A DNA stretch of 18,207 bases from DATAVB01 sp040414495 (GCA_040414495.1 JBEDUI010000176.1:1-18207), one strand, 5' to 3'. Positions 6,725-15,677 are shown, counted from the stretch's first letter. Notes: generated from the letters alone by a model not told the origin. Program-made: numbers and translations.

Positions 6725-8221
6725 TTAGTCGGGTGAACGGACCTGCCACAGGTGCTCGTCGAGGACTTCACCGGACGCGGTCGGCCCCACCTTTCTGGCC
6801 CGCCGACGTCGGCTGGGGGCTCGTTTATCGGCCGAGCGGCCACGCAATTCATCCGGCACGCCAACGTACTCGGATTTGTTGCCACCCATGCCCAATGCCG
6901 GCCCGCCGGGGCTGTCCGCCGCGCCGGGCTTGACCGTGCCACCACTGCGGCCCGGCATCCCACCCATGCCGCCCATCGGCGGGAAGTACGGCATGCCACC
7001 GCGACTGGTCGCCGGCTCGGACGTCGGATTCCCCGCCACGGTCGGGACTTTTGCGGTGCTCTGGCTGGTGCCAGCTTGGCCGCCAGCTTCAATGTCCGTC
7101 CCCGACGGCGATTGCGTGGACATGTTTGTTTTCGGCACCGTCAGCCCGGCGCCAGATTGATTGGTCCCGCCTCCGTTCGCCTGCGGGAACGACGGCAGGT
7201 TGACCGGTGATATCGGACTCGAATTGACCGGTGGCACCGGGCTCGAATTGACCGGTGGAGAAGTAGTCGGCGGATTCGACACCAGAGACGACTGGGGCGG
7301 CATGTGATTTCCCGGCGTGTTGCCGGGCAGACCTGCGAGCTGCAGTGGGGGCGGTGTGACCGGGTCCTGATTACTTCCGTCACCGGAACCCTGATTTCCC
7401 GAGCCGGTATCTCCCACACCGCCCATACCGGGATCGCTCGGATTCGATCCACCCAGATCACCTGTGTTCCCGAGGTTCGAACCATCGCCAGAATTCGCGG
7501 AATCTCCGACGGTAGCCGCCGGAGCGCTGCTGGTATTTCCCGCGCCACCAGCGGAATTCGCAGCATCTCCGCCCTGAGCGCCGCCGTTAGCTCCCCCGGC
7601 CGGATTTCCGGACGACTTCGGCGCGGTATTCGGCGAGCCGCCCGCCGTTGCGGGCGGCCGTTTCGCCCCTGGTGAAGCCGGTGGGCGTGGATCAGCGGAC
7701 CCGGCGGGCGGGCTTGTCCACTGTGGAACCGCGAGGGCATTCAGCGCGTTCGCCGCGTCTTGGAACGGCTGCACAAGCTGGTCGGTATATGTTCGGGCCT
7801 GAGCGACGCCCTCGGCCTCGTCGTTGACCGGGAGGAGACCTGCTTCCGCGGCGCCGACCTTACCCAACACCGAATCGGTGATCGTGACACTGTGGACCAT
7901 TTTGTCGACGTCGGCGACGTGCCCGACCAGATTATTGAGCGCGTCGCGAGCCGTTGACAGCGCAGCCACCATGTCCCGCATCGGACGGGTGTAATCGTCC
8001 AGGTGACCGCTCAGGCTGTTGGTGGCCTTCGACTGCGCCTGTGCATCATTGACCATTGCCCGAATGTTGTTTACCAGGGCTGACTCGTTGCCGGTTACTG
8101 CCTTCAGATAGTTATCGAGCGTATTGGCCACCTGGCTGAGATAAGCGCTGTTGCCAACTTCCTGGCGCGTCCAATTCTGGATGTCTTCCAGCGTGATCCC
8201 GTCTGCAGGCGCGGTTGACAT
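6725..8221 (-). CDS. Large helical/low-complexity T7SS-associated protein (PPE-like architecture), 498 aa
   Basis: Residues 1-170 are helical (QNWTRQEVGNSAYLSQVANT, then long Ala/Asn/Asp-rich helices). Residues about 171-430 are a Pro/Gly/Ser/Asn-rich tail including an 8-residue tandem repeat (NSSP-V/I-P/S-P-V). A Met/Gly/Pro-rich stretch (PPMGGMGGMPG) precedes the C-terminal signature LRGRS (459-463), RRRR, and LDEHLWQ (487-493), which matches the 489-aa protein. No transmembrane segment or signal peptide is seen. The ATG at 8221 has AGGGAG five bases upstream; this ribosome site overlaps the TAG of the 108-aa gene, suggesting coupling. The architecture is that of an ESX substrate with a disordered tail. 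The family is not otherwise recognised, and the substrate role is inferred. Confidence 0.75.
   Translation of the reverse strand: MSTAPADGITLEDIQNWTRQEVGNSAYLSQVANTLDNYLKAVTGNESALVNNIRAMVNDAQAQSKATNSLSGHLDDYTRPMRDMVAALSTARDALNNLVGHVADVDKMVHSVTITDSVLGKVGAAEAGLLPVNDEAEGVAQARTYTDQLVQPFQDAANALNALAVPQWTSPPAGSADPRPPASPGAKRPPATAGGSPNTAPKSSGNPAGGANGGAQGGDAANSAGGAGNTSSAPAATVGDSANSGDGSNLGNTGDLGGSNPSDPGMGGVGDTGSGNQGSGDGSNQDPVTPPPLQLAGLPGNTPGNHMPPQSSLVSNPPTTSPPVNSSPVPPVNSSPISPVNLPSFPQANGGGTNQSGAGLTVPKTNMSTQSPSGTDIEAGGQAGTSQSTAKVPTVAGNPTSEPATSRGGMPYFPPMGGMGGMPGRSGGTVKPGAADSPGGPALGMGGNKSEYVGVPDELRGRSADKRAPSRRRRARKVGPTASGEVLDEHLWQVRSPD
7200..7258. repeat. 24-bp tandem repeat within the 498-aa gene
   Basis: Units at 7200-7223 and 7224-7247 begin TTGACCGGTG and end CTCGAA, followed by a partial third unit from 7248. 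The repeat stays in frame and encodes an 8-residue Pro/Val/Asn/Ser unit in the low-complexity tail. Such repeats expand and contract easily. Confidence 0.8.
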
Positions 8222-8230
8222 CGGTACTCC

Positions 8231-8557
8231 CTACCGGTGTTGGGGTGGCGCGTTGTCGGTGAGCGGCTTCATGGCCGCTTCGATCTGATCCGCGCTTTGT
8301 TTATCAAGTTGGGGTATGCGAGCGGACACCTGGTCAATGAAGTCGGCCACAAACGTCATTTTGGCCGCGGCGCCGGCATTCCACTTCTCGAGGTTGTCCT
8401 TGGCATTCAGCAGAGCGCGGGCCAGATCCAGGCTGTGGTAAAGCCCGGTGACCGTATAGGTACCGCCCTGGAACTGCGGCGGATCGAATTTTATTGCCCG
8501 CACCGCGTCGCCACTGCGTCTGAGGGGTTCAACCGATAACTGAATCGGCTCGCTCAT
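8231..8557 (-). CDS. Small helical ESX-associated protein, 108 aa (EspC/PE-like by context)
   Basis: ATG at 8557 with AAGGAGG seven bases upstream. It starts MSEPIQLSVEPLRRSGDAVR, a pattern loosely like the start of EspC-family secreted proteins (L-x-V-x-P-x-x-L/R), and continues with helices at about 36-60 and 68-98. A YxxxD sequence (YHSLD, 40-44) is present but lies mid-protein, not after the last helix as in known ESX signals. It is 68 bp downstream of eccC and 9 bp upstream of the 498-aa gene, whose ribosome site overlaps its stop. That spacing suggests a small/large partner pair like PE/PPE. No strict WXG is present. The family is uncertain. Confidence 0.75.
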   Translation of the reverse strand: MSEPIQLSVEPLRRSGDAVRAIKFDPPQFQGGTYTVTGLYHSLDLARALLNAKDNLEKWNAGAAAKMTFVADFIDQVSARIPQLDKQSADQIEAAMKPLTDNAPPQHR

Positions 8558-8625
8558 TCGTACCTCCTTCGACTGCTCGGACAGTAATAGCGCTGCAACA
8601 CTGGCAACAAGCTGCCACGGGCCGG

Positions 8626-11600
8626 CTAGTCAGGTGGTGGCAACCAGGCCAGCTGGACCAACTGCGACTCATTGCGCCGATTGACCAACCACCCCCGGCC
8701 CGGCGGCAACGATTGCGGCCGGACCGAGCCGAGCAGCGGACCTTCATCCCGGTCGCCGGACATCACCAGTCCGGGCGACCCGGTTTCCCGCAACGCCGTC
8801 AATACTGGCTGGAACATCGCCCGGGAGGCACCACCGCTGCGCCGGGTGAGGATCACATGCAGGCCGATATCCCGCGCCTGCGGCAGATACGGCAACAACG
8901 GCGTCAGTGGGTCGGCGCCGGTTGAGGAGACCAGATCGTAGTCGTCGACCAGGACGTAGAGCTCCATTCCGTTCCACCAACTGCGATTACGCAATTGCTC
9001 GGCGGTCACGTCCGGGCCCGGCAGCCGTGGCTCCATCGCCGCCGCGACCTCGTCCATCAGGCCCTGCGTCACGCCATTGTTCGTGCCATACCCGACAAGG
9101 TATTCCGGCGGAACCACATCCAGCAGGCCGCGGCGGTAGTCGACCGCGACAATCCGCGCCTCGTCGGGCCTATACGCGGACATGATGCGATGAGCCAGCA
9201 TGCGCAGAAATCCGGTCTTGCCGCATTCGGATTCGCCGAAAAGCAGGAAATGCGGATCGGCATTGAAATCCAACAGCACCGGGCCGAGGTCCTGTTCGGC
9301 CAGACCGATCGCCAGCCGGCCCGGCTCGGTATCCGGCACCGGAATGCTGTCGTAGCGAACCTCCGCCGGCAACATCCGCACCGGTGGTGCCGGCGAGCCG
9401 GACCAGGCCGCCGAAACCGCCGCCGTCAGGTGATTCACGCCCTCGACCAGGTCATCGGTGCTCACGATCCCGTCGATACGGGGCAGGGCGATCATCATCT
9501 GGTGGCCGGCATCGGTAATGCCACGACCGGGCTGCGTCGCCGGTACGTTCAACGCGGCCTTGCGGTCGAGGAACGAATCGGCCGGATCGCCCAGCCGCAA
9601 TTCGATCCGGGTGCCGAACAAATCCCGGATCGCACCGCGTAAATCAAACCAACGAGCGCAGGTGACCACGACGTGAATTCCGTACGACAAACCACGTGCC
9701 GCGATATCGGTGATCGCGTCTTCCAAATCGTCGTAGTCATTGCGCAACGTCGCCCAGCCGTCGACCAGCAGGAAAACGTCGCCGTACGGATCCTCGGTGA
9801 ACCTTCCCTCGCGCCGATGCCGGCGGTAGGTGGCCATGCTGTCCAAGCCCTCGGACTCGAACCGCCGTTCCCGGCTGGCCAACAGCGTTCGTACTTCGGC
9901 CACGGTCCGCCGGACCGCACCGCTGTCCTGCCGGCCGGCGACCCCGCCCACGTGCGGCATACCGCGCATTGCCGCCAGCGTGCCACCGCCGAAATCGAGG
10001 CAATAGAACTGCACTTCGCGTGGGGTGTGGGTGAGCGCGAGGCTGGCCATGAGGGTACGCAGCACGGTGCTCTTGCCGCTCTGCGGGCCACCGACAACGA
10101 CCAGGTGTCCAGCGCCGCCGGCCAGATCGAGCAGGAACGGATCGTGCCGCTGTTCGATGGGACGGTCCACAATGCCCAGGACCGCCCGCAGCGAGCCATG
10201 TCGGTCCGGCTCCACTGTGGTCAGACCGCGCACCGGGTCGGCGGCCAGAGCAGGCAGCAGACGGTCCACAGTGGACGCCTCCCGCAACGGTGGCAGCCAC
10301 ACCTGGTGGGCCGGCTTTCCCCGCCCATGTAGGCGTTCCACCAGAATGTCCAACAGGCTCTCCCCGACCGCGTCCTCGTCGGGCTCCTCGACGACCTCGG
10401 GTTGCGGCGGCTCGAGCGGAGCCAGATACCCGGTGGTGTATTCGTGCAGCGCAGCCACCGCGGTCGATCCGCCCGTACTCGGCCGACCGCTGGATCGGTG
10501 ATAGGCACCCGATACATAGGCCGCGCGAAAACGACCCATCGGGTCCGTGCCGGATTTCAGATAGCCGTGCCCGGGCGCCTTCGGCAATTCGTACGCGTCC
10601 GCGCTGCCCAACACGACGCGGCTTTCGGTGGCGGAGAAGGTACGCAGGCCGATCCGGTACGACAAGTGCGTATCCAGACCACGCAGCCGGCCCTCCTCCA
10701 GCCGCTGACTCGCCAACAAAAGGTGCACGCCGAGCGAGCGACCCAATCGGCCGATCTGCACGAACATGTCAATGAAATCCGGCTTGGCCGACAGCAGCTC
10801 GGAAAACTCATCGCAGACCACGAACAGCGTCGGCACCTCATCCAGCGGCGCCCCGGCCTGCCGGGCCCGCTCGTAGTCCCGCAGCGACGCGTAATTCCCG
10901 GCGGCGCGCAGAAGTTCCTGGCGACGCAGCAATTCCCCGTTCAACGCGTCGGTCATCCTGTCCACGAACGGCAATTCGTCGGCCAGGTTGGTGATGACCG
11001 CGCTGGTGTGCGGCAGCTGTTCCAGCCGGGAGAACGTCGCGCCGCCCTTGAAGTCGACGAGCACGAAATTCAATGTGTTCGACGAATGGGTGACCGCCAG
11101 GCCGAGCACCAACGTACGCAGCAGTTCGCTTTTTCCCGAGCCGGTCGCACCTATCAGCAGACCATGCGGGCCCATGCCGTCCTGCGCCGATTCCTTGATG
11201 TCCAGCTCGATCGGCGTGCCGTCCGACCGGACCCCAAATCGCACCCGTAGTCGATCCCGGTGCGGCCGGGGCACCCAGGTATCGGTCGGATCGAATTCGT
11301 ACGGGTCACCCAGCTCAAGCAGGTCAGCCAGACCGAGCTCGGCATTCAGTGGCTGCTCACCCGGCCCCGCCATGGACAGCCGCAACGGCGTGAGCTGGCG
11401 GGCCAACGCCTCCGTCTGCACCACCGAAAGCCCATCGGCCCGGCCGATGTCGACCTCGTCCTGCGTGGTCTCGGACACCAGCGTCCCATCCTCGGCGACG
11501 TCGAAGACCACAGTGGACGGATCGAGCACTCGCGGCGGAATCGTCGTCAGGTCGAGCACGGTGACGCCCTCGATCCCGCCTTCGGTCATGAGATGGTCCG

Positions 11601-12582
11601 AGCCGACCACGTCCCCGCCGTCGAGCACGATCACCAGATGTGGCCCGGCGTAACGGTTTCCCAAGCTCGGGTCGAATCGGGGCCGATCAGCCAGCAGGTC
11701 ATCCAGAATCGCTTCCAGCGTGGTGGCGGCCGAAGCGAACAGCCGTACCTGACCTACCGCATCGGTTTTGGCCGGATGCAACGCGTGCGGCAGCCACTTG
11801 ACCCATTCCCATTCCGAATACAGCTGCGGGTCGGTACAGACCGCGATCAGCAGGTCATCCGGTGCGTGAAAGGTCGCCAGCTGGGCCAGGATTGCCCGAG
11901 CCAACGCCCGGCTACGCTCCAGATCGCCTTGCAGATATACCCGGGCGAAACCGTTCACCGCCATGGCGGCCGGCAGATCGGGTACCGACGTGTAGCTGGT
12001 GATAAACCGGCGCAACGCCAACGCGGACAGCGGTTCGAGCGATTCCAGCGGTCGGGTCGCCGGTGGTACCAGCGGCGTGGCCAGCGTCTGCGGGCCGTGA
12101 CCGATCCGCGCTACACCGAAATCCACGTCGTCACGACGTCTTTCCCACAGTCGGTAGCTACACGCAACCGACCACAGCTCCTCGGGATCGGGATGCAGGT
12201 AGGCCATGGCTTCCCGCTGCTCGTCGGCGACCCGGGTGACCCGGACCCGGTGCTGCGAGAGCCCACGCATGTACTGCCGCCGGGCGTAGGCCATCTCCAC
12301 CTTGCTGGCGCCGCCACCGGACATCAGCCCCATGCCGACCATGCCCAGTGCCGAGAGCCCGAACAGTCCACCCACGACTATCCGAAGTGGACCGGACGAG
12401 CCGCCGCTGAACATCAACGCCATCGCCCCGGAACCGGCCATCATCGGCACCGACATCAGCATCTGCGCCCATTGCTTGCCGGCCGAGCGCGGAATTTCCG
12501 GCGGCGCCTCAAGCACCACCTCACCGCTGGGCAACTCCGGGGCGGGCCGCCGCGGCGGCCGACGTACAACCACTGTGCTCAC
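8626..12582 (-). CDS. eccC: Type VII secretion FtsK/SpoIIIE-type triple ATPase EccC
   Basis: From the GTG start the protein is 1318 residues, the usual size of a fused EccC. It opens STVVVRRPPRRPAPELP, typical of EccC, and has two membrane segments (about 38-59 and 66-87). Three FtsK-type ATPase modules follow: Walker A GATGSGKS (478-485) with Walker B FVVCDE (587-592); GGPQSGKS (831-838) with FLLVDG (937-942); and GESECGKT (1116-1123) with YVLVDD (1209-1214). Only the first keeps the catalytic Asp-Glu, as usual in EccC, where the first domain drives secretion and the later ones bind substrates. GTG at 12582 has GGAGG five bases upstream and gives the family N-terminus. An upstream ATG at 12702 would add 40 non-conserved residues and nearly reach eccD. 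It is the first gene of the - strand array. Confidence 0.97.
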   Translation of the reverse strand: MSTVVVRRPPRRPAPELPSGEVVLEAPPEIPRSAGKQWAQMLMSVPMMAGSGAMALMFSGGSSGPLRIVVGGLFGLSALGMVGMGLMSGGGASKVEMAYARRQYMRGLSQHRVRVTRVADEQREAMAYLHPDPEELWSVACSYRLWERRRDDVDFGVARIGHGPQTLATPLVPPATRPLESLEPLSALALRRFITSYTSVPDLPAAMAVNGFARVYLQGDLERSRALARAILAQLATFHAPDDLLIAVCTDPQLYSEWEWVKWLPHALHPAKTDAVGQVRLFASAATTLEAILDDLLADRPRFDPSLGNRYAGPHLVIVLDGGDVVGSDHLMTEGGIEGVTVLDLTTIPPRVLDPSTVVFDVAEDGTLVSETTQDEVDIGRADGLSVVQTEALARQLTPLRLSMAGPGEQPLNAELGLADLLELGDPYEFDPTDTWVPRPHRDRLRVRFGVRSDGTPIELDIKESAQDGMGPHGLLIGATGSGKSELLRTLVLGLAVTHSSNTLNFVLVDFKGGATFSRLEQLPHTSAVITNLADELPFVDRMTDALNGELLRRQELLRAAGNYASLRDYERARQAGAPLDEVPTLFVVCDEFSELLSAKPDFIDMFVQIGRLGRSLGVHLLLASQRLEEGRLRGLDTHLSYRIGLRTFSATESRVVLGSADAYELPKAPGHGYLKSGTDPMGRFRAAYVSGAYHRSSGRPSTGGSTAVAALHEYTTGYLAPLEPPQPEVVEEPDEDAVGESLLDILVERLHGRGKPAHQVWLPPLREASTVDRLLPALAADPVRGLTTVEPDRHGSLRAVLGIVDRPIEQRHDPFLLDLAGGAGHLVVVGGPQSGKSTVLRTLMASLALTHTPREVQFYCLDFGGGTLAAMRGMPHVGGVAGRQDSGAVRRTVAEVRTLLASRERRFESEGLDSMATYRRHRREGRFTEDPYGDVFLLVDGWATLRNDYDDLEDAITDIAARGLSYGIHVVVTCARWFDLRGAIRDLFGTRIELRLGDPADSFLDRKAALNVPATQPGRGITDAGHQMMIALPRIDGIVSTDDLVEGVNHLTAAVSAAWSGSPAPPVRMLPAEVRYDSIPVPDTEPGRLAIGLAEQDLGPVLLDFNADPHFLLFGESECGKTGFLRMLAHRIMSAYRPDEARIVAVDYRRGLLDVVPPEYLVGYGTNNGVTQGLMDEVAAAMEPRLPGPDVTAEQLRNRSWWNGMELYVLVDDYDLVSSTGADPLTPLLPYLPQARDIGLHVILTRRSGGASRAMFQPVLTALRETGSPGLVMSGDRDEGPLLGSVRPQSLPPGRGWLVNRRNESQLVQLAWLPPPD

Positions 12583-12732
12583 GGGCGCCTCCGGTTCCTG
12601 CGGTCGGGCCGAGCGTAGGACCGGTGCCGAATGCGCCACGACCGTCGCGGCAACTTGCTGCCATCGACCATTACCGGAGGGCCCGAAGCTGCCATGGTGC
12701 ACCTACGTGCGCCAGTGTGGAGGCAACCTGCG
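12583..12732. promoter_or_regulatory. Divergent eccC / eccD promoter region
   Basis: These 150 bases separate the chosen starts of eccC and eccD, which point away from each other and head the two main gene arrays. Both ribosome sites (GGAGG) lie at the edges. Promoters for both arrays are expected here, but I cannot point to convincing -10/-35 boxes. Only short palindromes such as GGTGCACC are visible. Confidence 0.55.
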
Positions 12733-14124
12733 ATGACCAGTGTTCCTGCGACGGTTGGCCTGCTCCGGGTCACCGTCGTCGCCGGCCGACGGCGGATCGA
12801 CCTTGCGCTGCCGGAAAATGTCGCGGTCGCCGAAATGCTGCCGATGTTGTTGCAGCACGGTGGCGAGGACCTGGCCGATGACGGCGTCGAACATGGCGGC
12901 TGGCTGCTGCGCCGCGCCGACGGAATGGCGCTCACTTCCTCGAAAACCCTTGGCTCGCACCGTATCCGGGACGGCGAAATACTGCATCTGGTACCTGGAC
13001 GGCAGGCGTGGCCGGAATTGGATTACGACGATCTGGTCGATGCGATCGCCACCGGCTCGCGGCGCCGCAACCGGTCCTGGACTACGACCTGCACCCGTCG
13101 GTTCGGACTCACCGCCGGGGCTCTGGCGATCGCGTTGGCAATGGTCGCGGTATTCCGTTCCGGTCCGGATTGGACAGTCGCCAGCCGGTGGGCCCTGGGC
13201 CAGGCCGGGATACTGATCCTGGCCGCGATCGTATTGGCCCGCAGCATCGGCGATTCGGTCGCCGGCACGCTGGTCGGGCTACTCGCGCTGCCGTACGCGT
13301 TCGTTGGAGGCGGCCTGCTGATGGCTGACTCCGCTTCGGTGCCGGCGGTGACAGCACCGCAGCTGGAAATCGCCTGCGCCATGCTGCTTTTCGCTGGTCT
13401 GCTGGCCTATCTCGGGGTTGGCGATGACGGCGCGTCATTTGTCGGAGCCATCGCGGCCGGGCTTTTGGGAGTCGTTGGTTGCTGGCTCACCGCCAGTGAG
13501 GGAATGGCGCCGGCCCGGGCGGCCGCAATTCTGTTGTCGATCTGCTTGCTTGCCTCGCCGATGTTCAGCACGTTGGCGATGTGGTTGGGCCGCCTGCCGA
13601 TGCCGACGTTGCCCCGCTCACCGGCCGATTTGTTACGCGACGATCCGCAGCCGCCGCGGCCGGCGGTATATGCGGCGGTGGCCCGCGCCGATGGCATTTT
13701 CGCCGGACTGTTGTTCGGTGCCTGCGCGGTTTCGGCCGTGTGCACCGTGATTCTGGTGGCGCAGGGCAACCATTACGCGCGCTGGTTGGTGGTGCTCGCC
13801 GCTGCCGGGTTTGCGCTGCGCTCGCGGCTGTATCCCATTATCCGGCAGCGCCTACCGTTCCTGGTGACCGTGCTGGTGGCCATCGGCGCATTGCTGCTGG
13901 GGCCGGGCATGGCCAACCGACATGCGCGACTGTCCGCCACCGGTCCGGGTCTGCTGGCCCTCGGCGCATTGGCGATTCTGATCGGACTCGCATACAGCCG
14001 GCGCTCGCCCGGCCCGTATTTGCGGCGGTACGTGGAAATCGTTGAGGTACTGGTGATTCTGGCCGTGCTGCCGTTGGCCTGCGCGGTGTTAGGGCTGTAC
14101 GGGCGATTGCGCGGGTTGGGCTGA
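12733..14124 (+). CDS. eccD: Type VII secretion integral membrane protein EccD
   Basis: A 463-residue protein. Residues about 8-88 form a ubiquitin-like (YukD-type) cytoplasmic domain (LRVTVVAGRRRIDLALPENV start, HLVPG end). About 11 hydrophobic segments follow, near 125-141, 153-170, 173-190, 210-228, 235-252, 262-283, 323-343, 350-362, 375-391, 404-420 and 433-455. EccD forms the large membrane dimer at the centre of the ESX complex. ATG at 12733 was chosen because GGAGG lies nine bases before it and it begins the ubiquitin-like fold directly. An ATG at 12631 would add 34 residues without family resemblance and cover the promoter region. eccB starts three bases after its stop, so the two form an operon. 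Confidence 0.95.
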   Translation: MTSVPATVGLLRVTVVAGRRRIDLALPENVAVAEMLPMLLQHGGEDLADDGVEHGGWLLRRADGMALTSSKTLGSHRIRDGEILHLVPGRQAWPELDYDDLVDAIATGSRRRNRSWTTTCTRRFGLTAGALAIALAMVAVFRSGPDWTVASRWALGQAGILILAAIVLARSIGDSVAGTLVGLLALPYAFVGGGLLMADSASVPAVTAPQLEIACAMLLFAGLLAYLGVGDDGASFVGAIAAGLLGVVGCWLTASEGMAPARAAAILLSICLLASPMFSTLAMWLGRLPMPTLPRSPADLLRDDPQPPRPAVYAAVARADGIFAGLLFGACAVSAVCTVILVAQGNHYARWLVVLAAAGFALRSRLYPIIRQRLPFLVTVLVAIGALLLGPGMANRHARLSATGPGLLALGALAILIGLAYSRRSPGPYLRRYVEIVEVLVILAVLPLACAVLGLYGRLRGLG

Positions 14125-14127
14125 GCG

Positions 14128-15540
14128 GTGGCGTCCCGACGCGACGACCTGCAGGCGCACCAGTTCCTCAAACAGCGCGCCGTTTCAGCGCTGGTCGTCA
14201 ACCAGACCGACCCGGAGCGGCCACCATTTCGGCGTGTCACCGTGGCCGCGATTGGCAGTCTGGCGGTCGCGCTGCTGGCGCTGGCGGGCGTCGGTGTCTA
14301 CGGAATGCTGGTGCCGGTGCACGCGAAGCCGTTCAAACCGGGCAAGAACGTGATCGTAGAAAAGGAAACCGGTGACCGATTCGTATTCCTGAACGGCAAA
14401 CTGAACCCGGTGGCGAACTACACCTCGGCGCTGCTCATCCTGGGACAGCACGCCGACACCCAGCTGGTCAGCCGCAGCGCGCTGGTGGGGTTGCCACGCG
14501 GTCCGCGGGTCGGCATCCCCGACGCTCCCGACGAATTACCAGACCAGAAACATGTGCTGGGCGGACCGTGGACAATGTGTTCGCGGCCGACCACCAACGC
14601 GGCCGGCACCGAGCTTGACAAATCCGTACTGTTCGTCGGCCGTAAACCGCACGGCGGGCAGACGGCGCAAGACAAAGCGGCCCTGCTGCACGTACGCGCG
14701 ACCGGCAACGAATACCTGCTCTGGCACGGATATCGGCACGAGATCACCAACCAGGGCGCGGTTTCGGCCGGTCTGGCACTGGCGGACGAAACCCGGCTGG
14801 ACGTCGCGGCGTCCTGGGTGGACGTACTGCCGGCGGGCCGCCCGGTCGGACCGTTGTCGGTGCCCGACGCCGGGGCAATCTCGCACGCTTTGCCCTCCAG
14901 GCCAGCGACCCGCGTCGGCCAGCTATTCGTGGTCGCGGTGTCCAATACGGCGCGGCAGTACTATATGGCGCAGGCGAACCGACTCATGCCGATCAGCGCG
15001 TTCCAATTCGATATCCAGTTGGCCGCGCATTCGACGTCGAAAGCGTACAGCGGCCATTCACCGCGGGCCATTCGTCTCGACCCCGGTGAGGTCACGTTGG
15101 CCGGTCAGGCGCCGAATTCCACCGACAGTTCCGATCCCCCACGTGTCCGACCGCCCTTCGTCACGCCGAATTCCGGCGACGCGACCATGTGCGCGGCATT
15201 CGGCGCGGGCAGCACGGTGCCGGCGATCTCGGTGGGGGCGACGATATCGGGCTCGGCCGGTATCGCCCCCAGTCGGGCGGATTCCGGTACCCCGTTGGCC
15301 GACCGTATCGTCGTACCGCCCGGATGGGTTGCCGTGGTCACCGTGGTTGGCGACGAAAACTCGGCCGCCGGAACCACGTCGTTAATTACCGATCTCGGCA
15401 TTCGATATTCGCTGCCCAGCGCGGATGTGCTGAAAACGCTGGGATACGGCGGGGTGAAACCTATTCGGGTGCCGGCCGATCTGGCCGCCCGAATACCGGC
15501 CGGTCCGGCGCTCGACCCGGCTCAGGCGACGTCGCACTAG
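14128..15540 (+). CDS. eccB: Type VII secretion protein EccB
   Basis: A 470-residue protein starting ASRRDDLQAHQFLKQRAVSALV after the initiator, the characteristic EccB N-terminus. It has one transmembrane segment (about 37-61) and a large extracytoplasmic domain. Two cysteines (C151 in TMCSRP and C355 in TMCAAF) match the position of the conserved EccB disulfide. EccB is the extracytoplasmic part of the ESX core complex. The GTG start lies three bases after the eccD TGA, with only a weak GGGCTGAG ribosome site, so translation is probably coupled to eccD. The length is slightly under the mycobacterial proteins (about 480-510). Confidence 0.95.
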   Translation: MASRRDDLQAHQFLKQRAVSALVVNQTDPERPPFRRVTVAAIGSLAVALLALAGVGVYGMLVPVHAKPFKPGKNVIVEKETGDRFVFLNGKLNPVANYTSALLILGQHADTQLVSRSALVGLPRGPRVGIPDAPDELPDQKHVLGGPWTMCSRPTTNAAGTELDKSVLFVGRKPHGGQTAQDKAALLHVRATGNEYLLWHGYRHEITNQGAVSAGLALADETRLDVAASWVDVLPAGRPVGPLSVPDAGAISHALPSRPATRVGQLFVVAVSNTARQYYMAQANRLMPISAFQFDIQLAAHSTSKAYSGHSPRAIRLDPGEVTLAGQAPNSTDSSDPPRVRPPFVTPNSGDATMCAAFGAGSTVPAISVGATISGSAGIAPSRADSGTPLADRIVVPPGWVAVVTVVGDENSAAGTTSLITDLGIRYSLPSADVLKTLGYGGVKPIRVPADLAARIPAGPALDPAQATSH

Positions 15541-15677
15541 CGGACTATGGCAGGAACGTGTCGTCACCCTGTCGAGGCAAGTAGCGCATTTGTACGGTGA
15601 TTTTGTCGCCAAGAAAACGGCGGTACACGGCGCACCGGAATCCCGATCGGTGCCACAAGTATGCGTGGGAGAAGCCC
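15541..15677 (+). promoter_or_regulatory. Leader region of the WXG100-like pair
   Basis: A 137-base gap follows eccB, unusually long for this packed locus, before the first WXG100-like gene. It includes a weak inverted repeat (GCACCG at 15632-15637, CGGTGC at 15648-15653) and a lower-GC stretch near 15585-15620. An internal promoter raising substrate expression over the core genes is plausible, but no clear box is seen. Confidence 0.35.

Noticed and set aside
7714..7722. DnaA-box-like sequence TTGTCCACT
   Set aside because: It is a single near-match inside a coding sequence, without a cluster of boxes or origin genes.
11260..12618. Open frame on the + strand (452 codons)
   Set aside because: It is antisense to eccC, whose frame carries clear ATPase and membrane features.
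12583..12702. Upstream ATG start for eccC adding 40 residues
   Set aside because: The added residues do not resemble EccC, while the GTG at 12582 has a good ribosome site and begins the typical VRRPPR segment.
15629..15654. Weak inverted repeat before the first WXG100-like gene
   Set aside because: Arms are only six bases with a bulge, which is expected by chance in GC-rich DNA. It is noted only within the leader entry.
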